Shown here: in pieces, positions 45,576-54,238 of the stretch
Layout: the number at the start of each line of letters is the position of its first letter
Numbering within the stretch: the first letter of the stretch is position 1
Notes under the pieces: generated by a model
The model's database searches: none
What the model saw: the letters and a program-made list of their open reading frames with translations, nothing else
Told to the model about the DNA's origin: nothing
Program-made: the position numbers and the translations under genes
Assembly: GCF_026552795.1 (NCBI RefSeq)
Contig: NZ_JANFPI010000011.1
Span: forward strand, 25,975 to 89,974
Reading direction: 5' to 3'
DNA: 64,000 nt
From: Ectorhizobium quercum
Lineage (GTDB): Bacteria > Pseudomonadota > Alphaproteobacteria > Rhizobiales > Rhizobiaceae

Positions 45576-46406
45576 TCACCTTTTTAGGTGGCGCGTCAGC
45601 CGGGCCTCGATCCAGGCCCAGACGTGGCGCAGCGCCTCGACGATGACGAGATAGAAGATCGCCGCCCACAGATAGGCCTGATAATCGAAGGTGCGGGAGA
45701 AGGCGTAGCGGGTTTCGCCCATCAGGTCGAACACCGTGACGATGGACACCACGGCCGAGCCCTTGATCATCAGGATGATCTCGTTGCCATAGGGGCGCAG
45801 CGCGACGATCAGCGCCTGCGGCAGGACGATCTTGCGGAAGGTGACGGTTCGCGGCAGGCCGAGGGAGGCCGCGCCCTCGTGCTGGCCCTTCGGCACGCTC
45901 TGGAGGGCGCCGCGAAGGATTTCCGCCTGGTAGGCGGCGGTATTCAGCGTGAAGGAGAGCAGGCCGCAATACCAGGCCTCGCGGAAGAACCACCAGAGGC
46001 CGACGGATTCGAGCTGCGGCCGGAAGGAGCCGAGGCCGTAATAGATCAGGAAGAGCTGGGCGAGCAGCGGCGTCGAGCGGAAAACATAGACATAGGCGAA
46101 GGCAAGGCCGCTCAGCACGGCATTGCGCGACATGCGGGCATAGGCGATCGGAACCGACAGCAGCGCGCCCAGCACGACGGAGAGGGATACGAGCGTCAGC
46201 GTCGTCCCCAGGCCGGACAGATAGCGCGGCCCGTAGCGTTCGAACTTGGCGGTATCCCAGCCGCCGACGACCAGGGCGACCAGACCGATCGCCAGCGCAC
46301 CCCAGAGGGTCAGGACGACGATGCCGGCCAGCCGGGCGCGGTTCATCCGTTTTCCGATGAGGGCCGGGGCCGGGCGCGGCGGGATCATTTCCATCACATG
46401 GCTCAT
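45576..46406 (-). CDS. hisM: Amino acid ABC transporter permease (HisM-type)
   Basis: Polar amino acid permease, 276 residues with about five helices: GLGTTLTLVSLSVVLGALLS, the EAA loop GAASLGLPRTVTFRKIVLPQA, and DLMGETRYAFSRTF. Overlaps hisQ by 4 bases. With hisQ and the binding protein it forms most of a basic amino-acid importer; no ATPase gene follows. Confidence 0.92.
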   Translation of the reverse strand: MSHVMEMIPPRPAPALIGKRMNRARLAGIVVLTLWGALAIGLVALVVGGWDTAKFERYGPRYLSGLGTTLTLVSLSVVLGALLSVPIAYARMSRNAVLSGLAFAYVYVFRSTPLLAQLFLIYYGLGSFRPQLESVGLWWFFREAWYCGLLSFTLNTAAYQAEILRGALQSVPKGQHEGAASLGLPRTVTFRKIVLPQALIVALRPYGNEIILMIKGSAVVSIVTVFDLMGETRYAFSRTFDYQAYLWAAIFYLVIVEALRHVWAWIEARLTRHLKR

Positions 46407-47203
46407 CGGACGACCTCCGAGCGGCGGCTCCAGCGGTCGATGTAGCGCAGGCCGAAGGAGGAGAGGATGGCAAGCCCCAGATAGAGGCTACAGGCGATCA
46501 TGTAGAAGAAGAAGGCTTCCTTGGAGACCCTGGCGGCGACGCCCGTCTGGCGGAGAATATCCGACAGGCCGATGATCGACACGTAGGACGTGTCCTTCAG
46601 CAGGATCATCCAGAGATTGACGAGGCCTGGCAGGGCGATCCTGACGAGTTGCGGCAGGATGATGAGCATCATCGTCTTGCCGCGCCGCAGGCCGAGCGCA
46701 TCGCCCGCCTCGTATTGCCCCTTCGGGATGGCGCGGAACGCCGAAAGCATCACCTCGCCGGAATAGGCCGAATTGACGACGGCGAGTGCGATCATGCCGG
46801 CGAGGAAGGCGTTGATCTCCACCCTTCCCCCGGAGCCGAGCATGCCGAGCATCCACTGGATGAGGATCTGCATGCCGTAATAGACGATGAACAGGGTGAG
46901 CAGTTCGGGCAGGCCGCGGAAGATGGTGGTGTAGATGCCGGCGGCGAGCCGCAGCGACTTTTCCTCCGACTGGGCGGCGAGCGCCACGAGGAAGCCGATC
47001 GTGAGGCCGAGCGGCAGCGTGGCGAGCGCGAGCGAAATCGTCACGCCGACGCCCAGCGCGATTTCGTCGCCCCAGCCGGCGTCGCCGCAGGCGATCAGGG
47101 TGCCTTGCCCGAGCAGCGTGAAGATTCCGACAGGCCCGCACAGCGGATCGAACATGCCGAAGAAGCCTCCGAGGGAGGCGAATGCGGACGAAACTCCGTC
47201 CAT
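46403..47203 (-). CDS. hisQ: Amino acid ABC transporter permease (HisQ-type)
   Basis: Partner permease, 266 residues: TISLALATLPLGLTIGFLVA, FRGLPELLTLFIVYYG and the EAA loop AGDALGLRRGKTMMLIILPQL. ATG at 47203 preferred over 47257, since it begins near the first helix. Between hisJ and hisM, in one operon. Confidence 0.92.
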   Translation of the reverse strand: MDGVSSAFASLGGFFGMFDPLCGPVGIFTLLGQGTLIACGDAGWGDEIALGVGVTISLALATLPLGLTIGFLVALAAQSEEKSLRLAAGIYTTIFRGLPELLTLFIVYYGMQILIQWMLGMLGSGGRVEINAFLAGMIALAVVNSAYSGEVMLSAFRAIPKGQYEAGDALGLRRGKTMMLIILPQLVRIALPGLVNLWMILLKDTSYVSIIGLSDILRQTGVAARVSKEAFFFYMIACSLYLGLAILSSFGLRYIDRWSRRSEVVR

Positions 47204-47296
47204 GCAGCTTTTTCCCCTTGGTCGGGCTTCCTGCCCGTTCCGGTTCTTGCAAGTCAAGGAGCGCGGCTGGGCTGTGCCCGCCGCGCCCGGTCGTCC

Positions 47297-48076
47297 TTAT
47301 TCGCCGTAGACGTCGAAGTCGAAATACTTGTCCTGGATTTCCTTGTACTTGCCGTTGGCGCGGATGGCGGCGATGGCAGCGGTGAACTTGTCGGCCAGTT
47401 CCGTCTCGCCCTTGCGCACGGCGATGCCGGCACCCTGTCCGTTGATCTCCTCATCGACGGGAAGGGTGGTCAGGATCTTGCAGCAGGCGCCGGCGTCGGA
47501 CTTCACCCATTCGGAGAGAACGACGACATCGTCGACGACGCCGTCGATGCGGCCATTGGCGATGTCGAGCTTGTACTCGTCAGCCGTGGGGTAGAGCTTG
47601 AGGTCCGCGTCGGGCATGTGTTTTTCGGTGTAGTTGGCATGGGTGGTGGAGGCCTGCGCGCCCAGCGACTTGCCCTTGAGGCTTTCCTCGGATGCGTCCT
47701 GGATCGGGGAATCCTTCGGAACGGCGATGGCGGGCGGGGTGTTGTAGTATTTCGCGGAGAAATCCACCTGTTGCAGACGCTCGGGCGTGATGGACATGGA
47801 GGCGATGATCGCGTCGAACTTCTTGGCCTGCAAGGCCGGGATGATGCCGTCCCAGTCGTTGGTCACGAAGGTGCAGCTTGCCTTCATCTCCTCGCAGAGG
47901 GCCTTGGCGATGTCGATGTCGAAGCCCGTCAGCGTACCGTCCGATTCGAGGCTGTTGAAGGGCGGATAGGCGCCTTCGGTGCCGATCACCAGATTGTCTT
48001 CGGCCATTGCGCTTCCAGCGAACATGGACAGGGCAGCGACGGAGGCCGCGGCAAGAAAACGGATGGAGCTACGCAT
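47297..48076 (-). CDS. Lysine/arginine/ornithine-type ABC transporter substrate-binding protein
   Basis: HisJ-like periplasmic binding protein, 259 residues: signal peptide ending AGSAMA, then VIGTEGAYPPFNSLESDGTL, NDWDGIIPALQAKKFDAIIA and the second-domain KGKSLGAQASTTHANY. It likely binds cationic amino acids, by similarity to HisJ/LAO. Upstream ATG at 48199 would place the signal inside the protein, so 48076 is used. Heads the operon with hisQ and hisM. Confidence 0.9.
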   Translation of the reverse strand: MRSSIRFLAAASVAALSMFAGSAMAEDNLVIGTEGAYPPFNSLESDGTLTGFDIDIAKALCEEMKASCTFVTNDWDGIIPALQAKKFDAIIASMSITPERLQQVDFSAKYYNTPPAIAVPKDSPIQDASEESLKGKSLGAQASTTHANYTEKHMPDADLKLYPTADEYKLDIANGRIDGVVDDVVVLSEWVKSDAGACCKILTTLPVDEEINGQGAGIAVRKGETELADKFTAAIAAIRANGKYKEIQDKYFDFDVYGE

Positions 48077-48243
48077 GTTGATCCTCTCTGTTGGTCGTCC
48101 GCACGGCCGGCTTTCGAGCAGGTATTTTACCGCATGGACAAAATTCGCCTCGGGAGTGTGTTCCGGGGTATGGGGAATAGTCGCATCGTTTTCAAGCAAA
48201 AAGCAACCGGATTCACTGTCTGCAACCGAGGCGGATCCCGCCC

Positions 48244-49455
48244 TTAGTCGCGATCCGAGCGGAGCATGGCGATGCTGACCATCGCCGCGAGCGCGCAGAC
48301 CAGCATTATGGCGATGAACGGCACCGGGCCGGTTTCCTCGGACATGATGGAGGGGGCGATGACCGACAGGGCCGCGCCGAGGCCGAGGGTCAGCGCGCCG
48401 CCGAGGCCCGATGCGGAGCCGGCGAGATCGGGTCGCACATTGACCATGCCGGCATTGGCGGAAGGCAAGGCCACGCCGTTGCCGAGCCCCATTAGCACCA
48501 TCGAGCCGAAGAAGGACAGGGCGGTGAAATGGCCGCTCAGGGCGAAGACCAGCGCAAGGCCGATGCCGAGCAGCGAAATGCCGTTTCCAATGAGCAGCAT
48601 GCGCATGAGGCCGAGCCGACGCGCATAGCGTCCCGACAGGAAGTTGCCCGTCATGTATCCGCCGGCGGTGTAGAGGAACTGGAGGCCGAGCATACCGGGG
48701 GAAAGTTCCAGCAGCGTGGTGCCGACGAAGGGCGCGCCGCCGAGAAAGGAAAAGAAGGAGCCGGAGACGAAGACCGAGATCAGCGCATAGTTCCAGAACT
48801 GCCGCGAGGCCAGGAGTTCCGGCCAGACGGCGAGCTGGGCGCGGAAGCTGGCGAGGGGGCGCCGGTTGGTTTCGCCGAGATCGGCGACGACCACGGCAAG
48901 CACCGCGACGGCCAGAATTGCGAGCGCGGCGAACGAGGCCTGCCAGCCGAAGGTTTCGCTGAGCAGGCCGCCGGCGGCGGGTCCGAACATCGGCACCAGC
49001 GCCATGCCCATCGTCACGTAGCCGATCATGGAGGCTGCCTGCTCGACCGGCACCATGTCGCGGACGATGGCGCGCGACAGGACCATGCCGGCGACGACTG
49101 CGGTCTGCATCAGGCGGGCGGCGAGGAAGACGGCGATGTGGGTGGACAGCACGCAGACGACGGTTGCGAGGATGAGGATGACGAGGGCGCCGATCATCAC
49201 CGGCCGGCGGCCGTAGCGATCGGAAAGCGGGCCGATGAAAAGCTGCAATATCGCGGTTCCGGCCAGATAGCCGGACAGTGCGAGCTGCATGACCGCATAG
49301 TCGGTGGCGAAATAGGCCGCCATCTCCGGCAGGGCCGGCAGGAAGATGGTCTGGCTCAGCGCCGCGATCCCGGCGATCAGGACGAGGGTGACGATGTGCG
49401 GCGGCGTGTTGCGGTCCAGGAACCGGCTGGGCGGCAGAACGGTTTCTTGGCGCAT
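48244..49455 (-). CDS. MFS multidrug efflux transporter, Bcr/CflA family
   Basis: 403-residue 12-helix major facilitator: GPLSDRYGRRPVMIGAL between helices 2-3, RIVRDM-like motif in LSRAIVRDMVPVEQAASM of the Bcr/CflA type, and proton-antiport features. It exports drugs or related small molecules. ATG at 49455 chosen. The EamA gene ends 10 bases upstream, reading the same way, so an operon is likely. Confidence 0.9.
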   Translation of the reverse strand: MRQETVLPPSRFLDRNTPPHIVTLVLIAGIAALSQTIFLPALPEMAAYFATDYAVMQLALSGYLAGTAILQLFIGPLSDRYGRRPVMIGALVILILATVVCVLSTHIAVFLAARLMQTAVVAGMVLSRAIVRDMVPVEQAASMIGYVTMGMALVPMFGPAAGGLLSETFGWQASFAALAILAVAVLAVVVADLGETNRRPLASFRAQLAVWPELLASRQFWNYALISVFVSGSFFSFLGGAPFVGTTLLELSPGMLGLQFLYTAGGYMTGNFLSGRYARRLGLMRMLLIGNGISLLGIGLALVFALSGHFTALSFFGSMVLMGLGNGVALPSANAGMVNVRPDLAGSASGLGGALTLGLGAALSVIAPSIMSEETGPVPFIAIMLVCALAAMVSIAMLRSDRD

Positions 49456-49465
49456 GTGCAGGCCC

Positions 49466-50383
49466 TTATTGCGGAACGGGAACCTTCTGCCGGCGGCGTT
49501 TCCGCTCGCGGTAGAAGGTATAGAGGCCCGACGCGATGACGATGGCGGCGCCGAGGAGGACGGGCGGCTCGGGAACGTCGGAGAAGACCAGATAGCCGAT
49601 GGCCAGCGCCCAGAGAAGGCTGACGTAGCGGAAGGGGGCGACAAAGGAGATTTCGCCGATCCGCATGGAAAGGATGATCGACTGATAGCCCACGAACACG
49701 AAGACGGCGGTGGTGGCCAGTTGCAGCGTCATCATCGTGTCCATCGGCTGCCAGCCGCCGAGCACCGGAATGAGGGCGAGGCCGACGAGGGAATTGGTGG
49801 AGGCGGTGAAGACGGTGATCGAAAGCGAGGGAATGTGCGACGGGATCTTGCGGGTCACGAGATCGCGCCCGGCGGTGGTGAAGACGGAGAGAATGGCCAG
49901 AAACGCGGCGCCGGTAAAGCCTTCCGGGCCGGGCCGGACGATGATCAGCACGCCGATGAAGCCGACGACAATGGCGCTCCAGCGGCGCCAGCCGACCGGT
50001 TCGCGCAGGAAGACCGCCGCGCCGAGCGTAACGGCCAGCGGCAGCGATTGCAGGATGGCCGAAATGTTCGGCAGGGGCATCTGGTTGAGCGCCATGAGAA
50101 AAAGGACCGTCGAGGCGATCTCGAAGGCCGACCGCACGAGCACCATCGGATGCAGCATGTCGCGAAGGGGCGCCAGTGCCCCGGCGTAGCGGGCGATCGC
50201 GTAGACCAGAATCGTCGTCAGGAGACCGCGCATGAACATGATCTGGCCGATGCTCAGGTCGAATGTCAGCAGTTTGACGATGGCGTCGTTGCAGGTGAAC
50301 GCAGCCATAGCGAGCGCCATGAGGGCGGCACCCCTGGAATTGAGCGACAGAGACATGGAGGCGAATCCCGATATATCGCCCAT
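49466..50383 (-). CDS. EamA family DMT transporter
   Basis: 305 residues, ten predicted helices in two EamA repeats: AAFTCNDAIVKLLTFDLSIG and the second from about residue 150. Exports small metabolites; substrate unknown. ATG at 50383, with an in-frame alternative at 50356. Adjacent to the Bcr/CflA gene. Confidence 0.88.
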   Translation of the reverse strand: MGDISGFASMSLSLNSRGAALMALAMAAFTCNDAIVKLLTFDLSIGQIMFMRGLLTTILVYAIARYAGALAPLRDMLHPMVLVRSAFEIASTVLFLMALNQMPLPNISAILQSLPLAVTLGAAVFLREPVGWRRWSAIVVGFIGVLIIVRPGPEGFTGAAFLAILSVFTTAGRDLVTRKIPSHIPSLSITVFTASTNSLVGLALIPVLGGWQPMDTMMTLQLATTAVFVFVGYQSIILSMRIGEISFVAPFRYVSLLWALAIGYLVFSDVPEPPVLLGAAIVIASGLYTFYRERKRRRQKVPVPQ

Positions 50384-50448
50384 TCCCTAGCCGATAAGCG
50401 AGGGGGCCGCCAGTACGGTTGCCTTGAAAAAAGGCAATATGCCTCCGT

Positions 50449-51492
50449 TCATCCCCCGGTGACGTTCATGTGGCGGGCAATTTTCGGCTTCGACGCCCCC
50501 CGGCCGATCACGAAATCGTGCCCCTTCGGCTTCAGCGCCACGGCGGCGTCGATGGCGGCGGAAAGCGTGGCCGCGTCGGAGCCGGGCGCGCGCAGCACGT
50601 CGCGCAGGTCGGCGGCGTCGTTCTGCCCGAGACAGAGGTAGAGCGTGCCGGTGCAGGTCAGGCGGACGCGATTGCAGCTTTCGCAGAAGTTATGGGTGAG
50701 CGGCGTGATGAAGCCGAGCCGCCCGCCGGTCTCCCCGACGCGGACATAGCGGGCCGGTCCGCCGGTGCGGTAGGCGAGGTCGGTCAGGGTGAATTCGCGC
50801 TCCAGCCGCGCGCGGACGGTGCTGAGCGGCAGGTAGCGGTCGGTTCTGTCCTCGCCGGTCTCGCCCATCGGCATGGTCTCGATCAGCGTCAGGTCCATGC
50901 CGCGCCCGTGCGCGAAACGCAGCATCGGCACCAGCTCGTCCTCGTTCTGGCCCTTGAGCGCCACGGCGTTCAGCTTCACCGCGATGCCGGCGTCGAGCGC
51001 TGCATCGATGCCGGCCATCACCTTGGCGAGGTCGCCCCAGCGGGTAATGGCCCTGAACTTCTCCGGGTCCAGCGTGTCGAGCGAAACGTTGATCCTTCTG
51101 ACGCCGCATTCGGCCAGTTCCTTCGCGTAGCGCGCAAGCTGGGAGCCGTTGGTGGTCAGCGTCAGTTCATCGAGCGCGCCGCTGTCCAGATGGCGGGACA
51201 GGCTGCGGACGAGGTTCATGATGTTCTTGCGCACCAGCGGCTCGCCGCCGGTCAGCCGCAGGCGGCGCACGCCGCGGGCGACGAAGGCGGCGCACAGGCG
51301 GTCGAGTTCTTCCAGCGTCAGGAGATCCTGCTTGGGCAGGAATGTCATGTTTTCCGCCATGCAGTAGGTGCAGCGGAAGTCGCACCTGTCGGTCACGGAA
51401 ACGCGCAGATAGCTGATCGTGCGGCCGAAGGGGTCGATGATCGGGCCGGTAGCCGGTAAATGTTCTGCGGGGGCGAAAAGCCCGGCGGCCAT
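50449..51492 (-). CDS. moaA: GTP 3',8-cyclase (molybdenum cofactor biosynthesis MoaA)
   Basis: Radical-SAM enzyme for the first step of molybdopterin synthesis, turning GTP into 3',8-cyclo-H2GTP. SAM cluster CDFRCTYC (C37, C41, C44), GGEPLVRK, and C-terminal cluster ligands CESCNRVRLTC. The end HMNVTGG preserves the C-terminal di-glycine. ATG at 51492 gives 347 residues, typical length. No other moa gene is nearby. Confidence 0.95.
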   Translation of the reverse strand: MAAGLFAPAEHLPATGPIIDPFGRTISYLRVSVTDRCDFRCTYCMAENMTFLPKQDLLTLEELDRLCAAFVARGVRRLRLTGGEPLVRKNIMNLVRSLSRHLDSGALDELTLTTNGSQLARYAKELAECGVRRINVSLDTLDPEKFRAITRWGDLAKVMAGIDAALDAGIAVKLNAVALKGQNEDELVPMLRFAHGRGMDLTLIETMPMGETGEDRTDRYLPLSTVRARLEREFTLTDLAYRTGGPARYVRVGETGGRLGFITPLTHNFCESCNRVRLTCTGTLYLCLGQNDAADLRDVLRAPGSDAATLSAAIDAAVALKPKGHDFVIGRGASKPKIARHMNVTGG

Positions 51493-51719
51493 GCTGTTCA
51501 AGCGAAATACCTCACGCATTCCATTGTGGGGTCCGGATTGACGGCGGTCAAGGCTGCCACTCCGCCGGACCAGGTCCGGATGCGTATCCTCGTTGGTTTC
51601 AGGGCGACTAGATGCTCGAAATCCGGTCCGTTGGCAATGTCCGGCGTAAAACCGCTTCACACATTCGTTTGATTTGCTCTAAGACCGGCATGCGATGATC
51701 GACATGAGGAGTGACCGAT

Positions 51720-52094
51720 ATGAGCGGCGTCTGGCCCACCGAACTGCGCGTGTCCCGGGATCGGCAGCGGCTGACCGTGACCTTCGACGACGGCAAGACC
51801 TTCGACCTTTCCGCCGAGATGCTGCGGGTCCTGTCGCCCTCGGCGGAAGTGCAGGGGCATGGGCCGGGGCAGGGCGTGACGGTTCCGGGCAAGCGCAACG
51901 TGCAGATCCTCTCGGTGCAGCCGACCGGCAATTACGCCGTGCGCATCGGTTTCGACGACATGCATCAGACCGGCATCTACACCTGGACCTATCTGCGCGA
52001 ACTCGGCGAGAAGGGAAGCGAACTTTTCGCGGACTACGAGGCGGCGCTCGCCGCCAAGGGCATGAGCCGCGACGTGGCCGAAAAGCCCCGCTAA
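51720..52094 (+). CDS. DUF971 (gamma-butyrobetaine hydroxylase-like N-terminal) protein
   Basis: 124-residue DUF971 protein: WPTELRVSRDRQRLTVTFDDGK, EMLRVLSPSAEVQGHG, and ILSVQPTGNYAVRIGFDD with HQTGIYTW. Domain is shared with BBOX hydroxylase N-termini and Fe-S assembly-linked proteins. GAGGAG lies 8 bases before ATG 51720; the GTG at 51711 overlaps that site. Role unknown. Confidence 0.88.
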   Translation: MSGVWPTELRVSRDRQRLTVTFDDGKTFDLSAEMLRVLSPSAEVQGHGPGQGVTVPGKRNVQILSVQPTGNYAVRIGFDDMHQTGIYTWTYLRELGEKGSELFADYEAALAAKGMSRDVAEKPR

Positions 52095-52104
52095 TGCGCT
52101 TTTT

Positions 52105-52569
52105 CTAAAGCGTTTTTTCCCACTCCTGCAACCGCTGGATCATCGCCTCCATCGTCTCGGCGATGATCGTGCAATGGTCCGACGGGGTCGGCGACAGGAC
52201 GGCGTCGATCAGGGCGGTCTGGATCGCCATCGCCCTTTCCGCGGTGTGGCGTCCTGACTCCGTCAGCCGAAGACGCAGGACGCGCCTGTCTCCCGGGTCT
52301 CCGTATCGCGCAATCAGGCCGCGCTTTTCGAGCTGCGGCAGCGTCATGCTCATGTTCGAGCGTCCGACGAGGAGCTTGCGGGCAAGGTCCTGCTGCGTCA
52401 GGCCCTCGAAACGATAGAGGTTCACCAGAACGTCGAGATGCGGCGGCTTGAGGCCGAGGGGCGCCAGCGCCCGGCCGAGCGCCGACTGCATGGTCTGGCA
52501 GGCGCGGCCGACGGCAATCCAGCTGCGAAATCGGGGGTGATCGAACGGACGGGATTGATTTTCAGCCAT
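52105..52569 (-). CDS. MarR family transcriptional regulator
   Basis: 154-residue winged-helix regulator: LTQQDLARKLLVGRSNMSMTLPQLEKRGLI is the DNA-reading unit, followed by the wing DPGDRRVLRLRLTESG. A perfect inverted repeat (52585-52600) lies just upstream and probably is its operator, controlling itself and the divergent hydrolase. Ligand unknown. Confidence 0.92.
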   Translation of the reverse strand: MAENQSRPFDHPRFRSWIAVGRACQTMQSALGRALAPLGLKPPHLDVLVNLYRFEGLTQQDLARKLLVGRSNMSMTLPQLEKRGLIARYGDPGDRRVLRLRLTESGRHTAERAMAIQTALIDAVLSPTPSDHCTIIAETMEAMIQRLQEWEKTL

Positions 52570-52584
52570 GTCTGACCTTATAAA

Positions 52585-52600
52585 TGTTCAGTATTGAACA
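52585..52600. promoter_or_regulatory. Perfect MarR-type operator
   Basis: TGTTCA and TGAACA flank GTAT as a 16-bp inverted repeat, in the 46-base gap between the MarR gene and the alpha/beta hydrolase. It is 15 bases before the hydrolase ATG and 15 bases past the MarR ATG, fitting autorepression and control of the hydrolase. Confidence 0.8.
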
Positions 52601-52615
52601 ATATGGTAGCGCGCC

Positions 52616-53545
52616 ATGCCGGATTTTGCAAAGAAGGTTCTGCGGCTGACCTTTTCGGTCGCGAGTACGGTTTCGCCGCGCGGTGCCGGCAAGCTGGCGT
52701 TCCGGGTCTTCAGCCTCGCTCCCTCGCGTTTTCCCAAGGGGGAGCGGGCGCGATCAGTTTTCGCTGAAGGCGCGGGACGGCTTTCCCGGGCCGAGCCGAG
52801 GACGATTTCGACGCCGCACGGCAAGGTGATGACCTACCGGCTTGCGCCCCCCAACGCTGCCGCCGGGCCGTCCGGCGGCGGTCGCCATCTCGTCGTGCAT
52901 GGCTGGGGCTCGCGCAGCGAGTATATGGCGGCGCTGGCGGAAGGCGTGGCGAAGGCGACGGGCGGGGAGGTGATCCTTCTCGACTTTCCCGGTCACGGCG
53001 CGTCCGGCGGACGGTTCCTCGACATGCGCCTCGCCGTCGAGGCGATCACCGAGGTCGACAGGACATTCGGCCCGTTCGACGGCGCGGTCGGTCATTCCTT
53101 CGGCGGCGCCAGCCTGATGGTGGCGGCGTGCCGGTTCCTGCCGCAGTTTCCCGCGTTCACGCCCGGCCGCATGGCGCTGATCGGCGCGCCGTCGGAAATG
53201 GACGGCATATTCCGTTATTTCTCCCAAAAGGTCGGCCTGCCGGCGCGCGCGCAGCCGCATCTGGAGAAGGAGGTGCGGCGGATCACCGGGCGCAGGAGCG
53301 GCGATTTCGACATCGCGCGGGCAGGGCAGGATCTGGACCTGCCGGTTCTGGTGGTCCATGCCGAGGACGACAAGGAAGTGAGCGCCGACCATGCCCGCCG
53401 CTATGCGGCGCTCGGGGAAAACGTGCAGCTCGGCTGGGCGAACGGCTACGGCCACCGCCGCATCGTCGCCGCGCCGCCGGTCATCGATCTCGTCTCCTCT
53501 TTCCTGCGCAGGGATGGGGCTGCGGAGATTGCCGAAGCGGGATGA
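52616..53545 (+). CDS. Alpha/beta hydrolase
   Basis: 309-residue hydrolase: HLVVHGWGSRSEYM (oxyanion region), nucleophile elbow GAVGHSFGGASLM with Ser, and a likely His in GYGHRRIVAAPPVI. Substrate unknown. Divergent from MarR, so its expression probably rises when the MarR ligand is present. Confidence 0.88.
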   Translation: MPDFAKKVLRLTFSVASTVSPRGAGKLAFRVFSLAPSRFPKGERARSVFAEGAGRLSRAEPRTISTPHGKVMTYRLAPPNAAAGPSGGGRHLVVHGWGSRSEYMAALAEGVAKATGGEVILLDFPGHGASGGRFLDMRLAVEAITEVDRTFGPFDGAVGHSFGGASLMVAACRFLPQFPAFTPGRMALIGAPSEMDGIFRYFSQKVGLPARAQPHLEKEVRRITGRRSGDFDIARAGQDLDLPVLVVHAEDDKEVSADHARRYAALGENVQLGWANGYGHRRIVAAPPVIDLVSSFLRRDGAAEIAEAG

Positions 53546-53602
53546 CATCGCCGTGTCATGAAGGGTATATTATATGGAGCGCTTGCACGGGGGAGCACAT
53601 CC

Positions 53603-54211
53603 ATGAGCATCATTCGCACGATCGATGAACTGCATGCGCTTTACGGCGTGCCCGGCGAGGCGGCTCTGGTCAAGGTGCGGCCGGCGCTGACGGCCGAATA
53701 CCGGCGGATGATCGAGGCCTCGCCCTTTCTGGCGCTCGCGACCGTCGGCCCCGAAGGGCTCGACTGTTCGCCGCGCGGCGATGACGATTCGGTGGTGCGG
53801 ATCGCGGACGACAGGACGCTGCTTCTGCCCGACTGGCGCGGCAACAACCGGGTCGATTCGCTCGCCAACATCGTGCGTGATCCACGCGTCGCGCTGATGT
53901 TCCTGATACCCGGCTCGAACAGCGTTCTCAGGGTCAACGGAACGGCGGTCGTGTCCGTCGATCAGGCGCTGCTCGAAAGTTTCGAGGTGGATGGCAGGCA
54001 TCCGCGCAGCGTGGTGGTGACGACCATCGGCGAGGTCTATTTCCAGTGCGCCCGCGCCGTGATGCGGGCGGCGCTGTGGAACCCGGAACGCGCCGTGCCC
54101 GCCGACAGTCTTCCGAGCGCCGGCGAGATGCTCAAGGGCGCCAAGGCGGATTTCGACGCAGAGACCTATGATCGGGAATGGCCGGAAAGGGCACGGAACA
54201 GCATGTGGTGA
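53603..54211 (+). CDS. Pyridoxamine 5'-phosphate oxidase-type flavoprotein
   Basis: 202-residue PPOX split-barrel protein of the MSMEG_1061 type: FLALATVGPEGLDCSPRGDD, LPDWRGNNRVDSLANIVRDP and LMFLIPGSNSVLRVNG (FMN-binding). It likely uses FMN or F420; substrate unknown. ATG at 53603 has GGGGAG upstream. Reads in the same direction as the hydrolase. Confidence 0.88.
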   Translation: MSIIRTIDELHALYGVPGEAALVKVRPALTAEYRRMIEASPFLALATVGPEGLDCSPRGDDDSVVRIADDRTLLLPDWRGNNRVDSLANIVRDPRVALMFLIPGSNSVLRVNGTAVVSVDQALLESFEVDGRHPRSVVVTTIGEVYFQCARAVMRAALWNPERAVPADSLPSAGEMLKGAKADFDAETYDREWPERARNSMW

Positions 54212-54238
54212 CGGCGGCGTCGCCGTTCCCGCGAGGGG

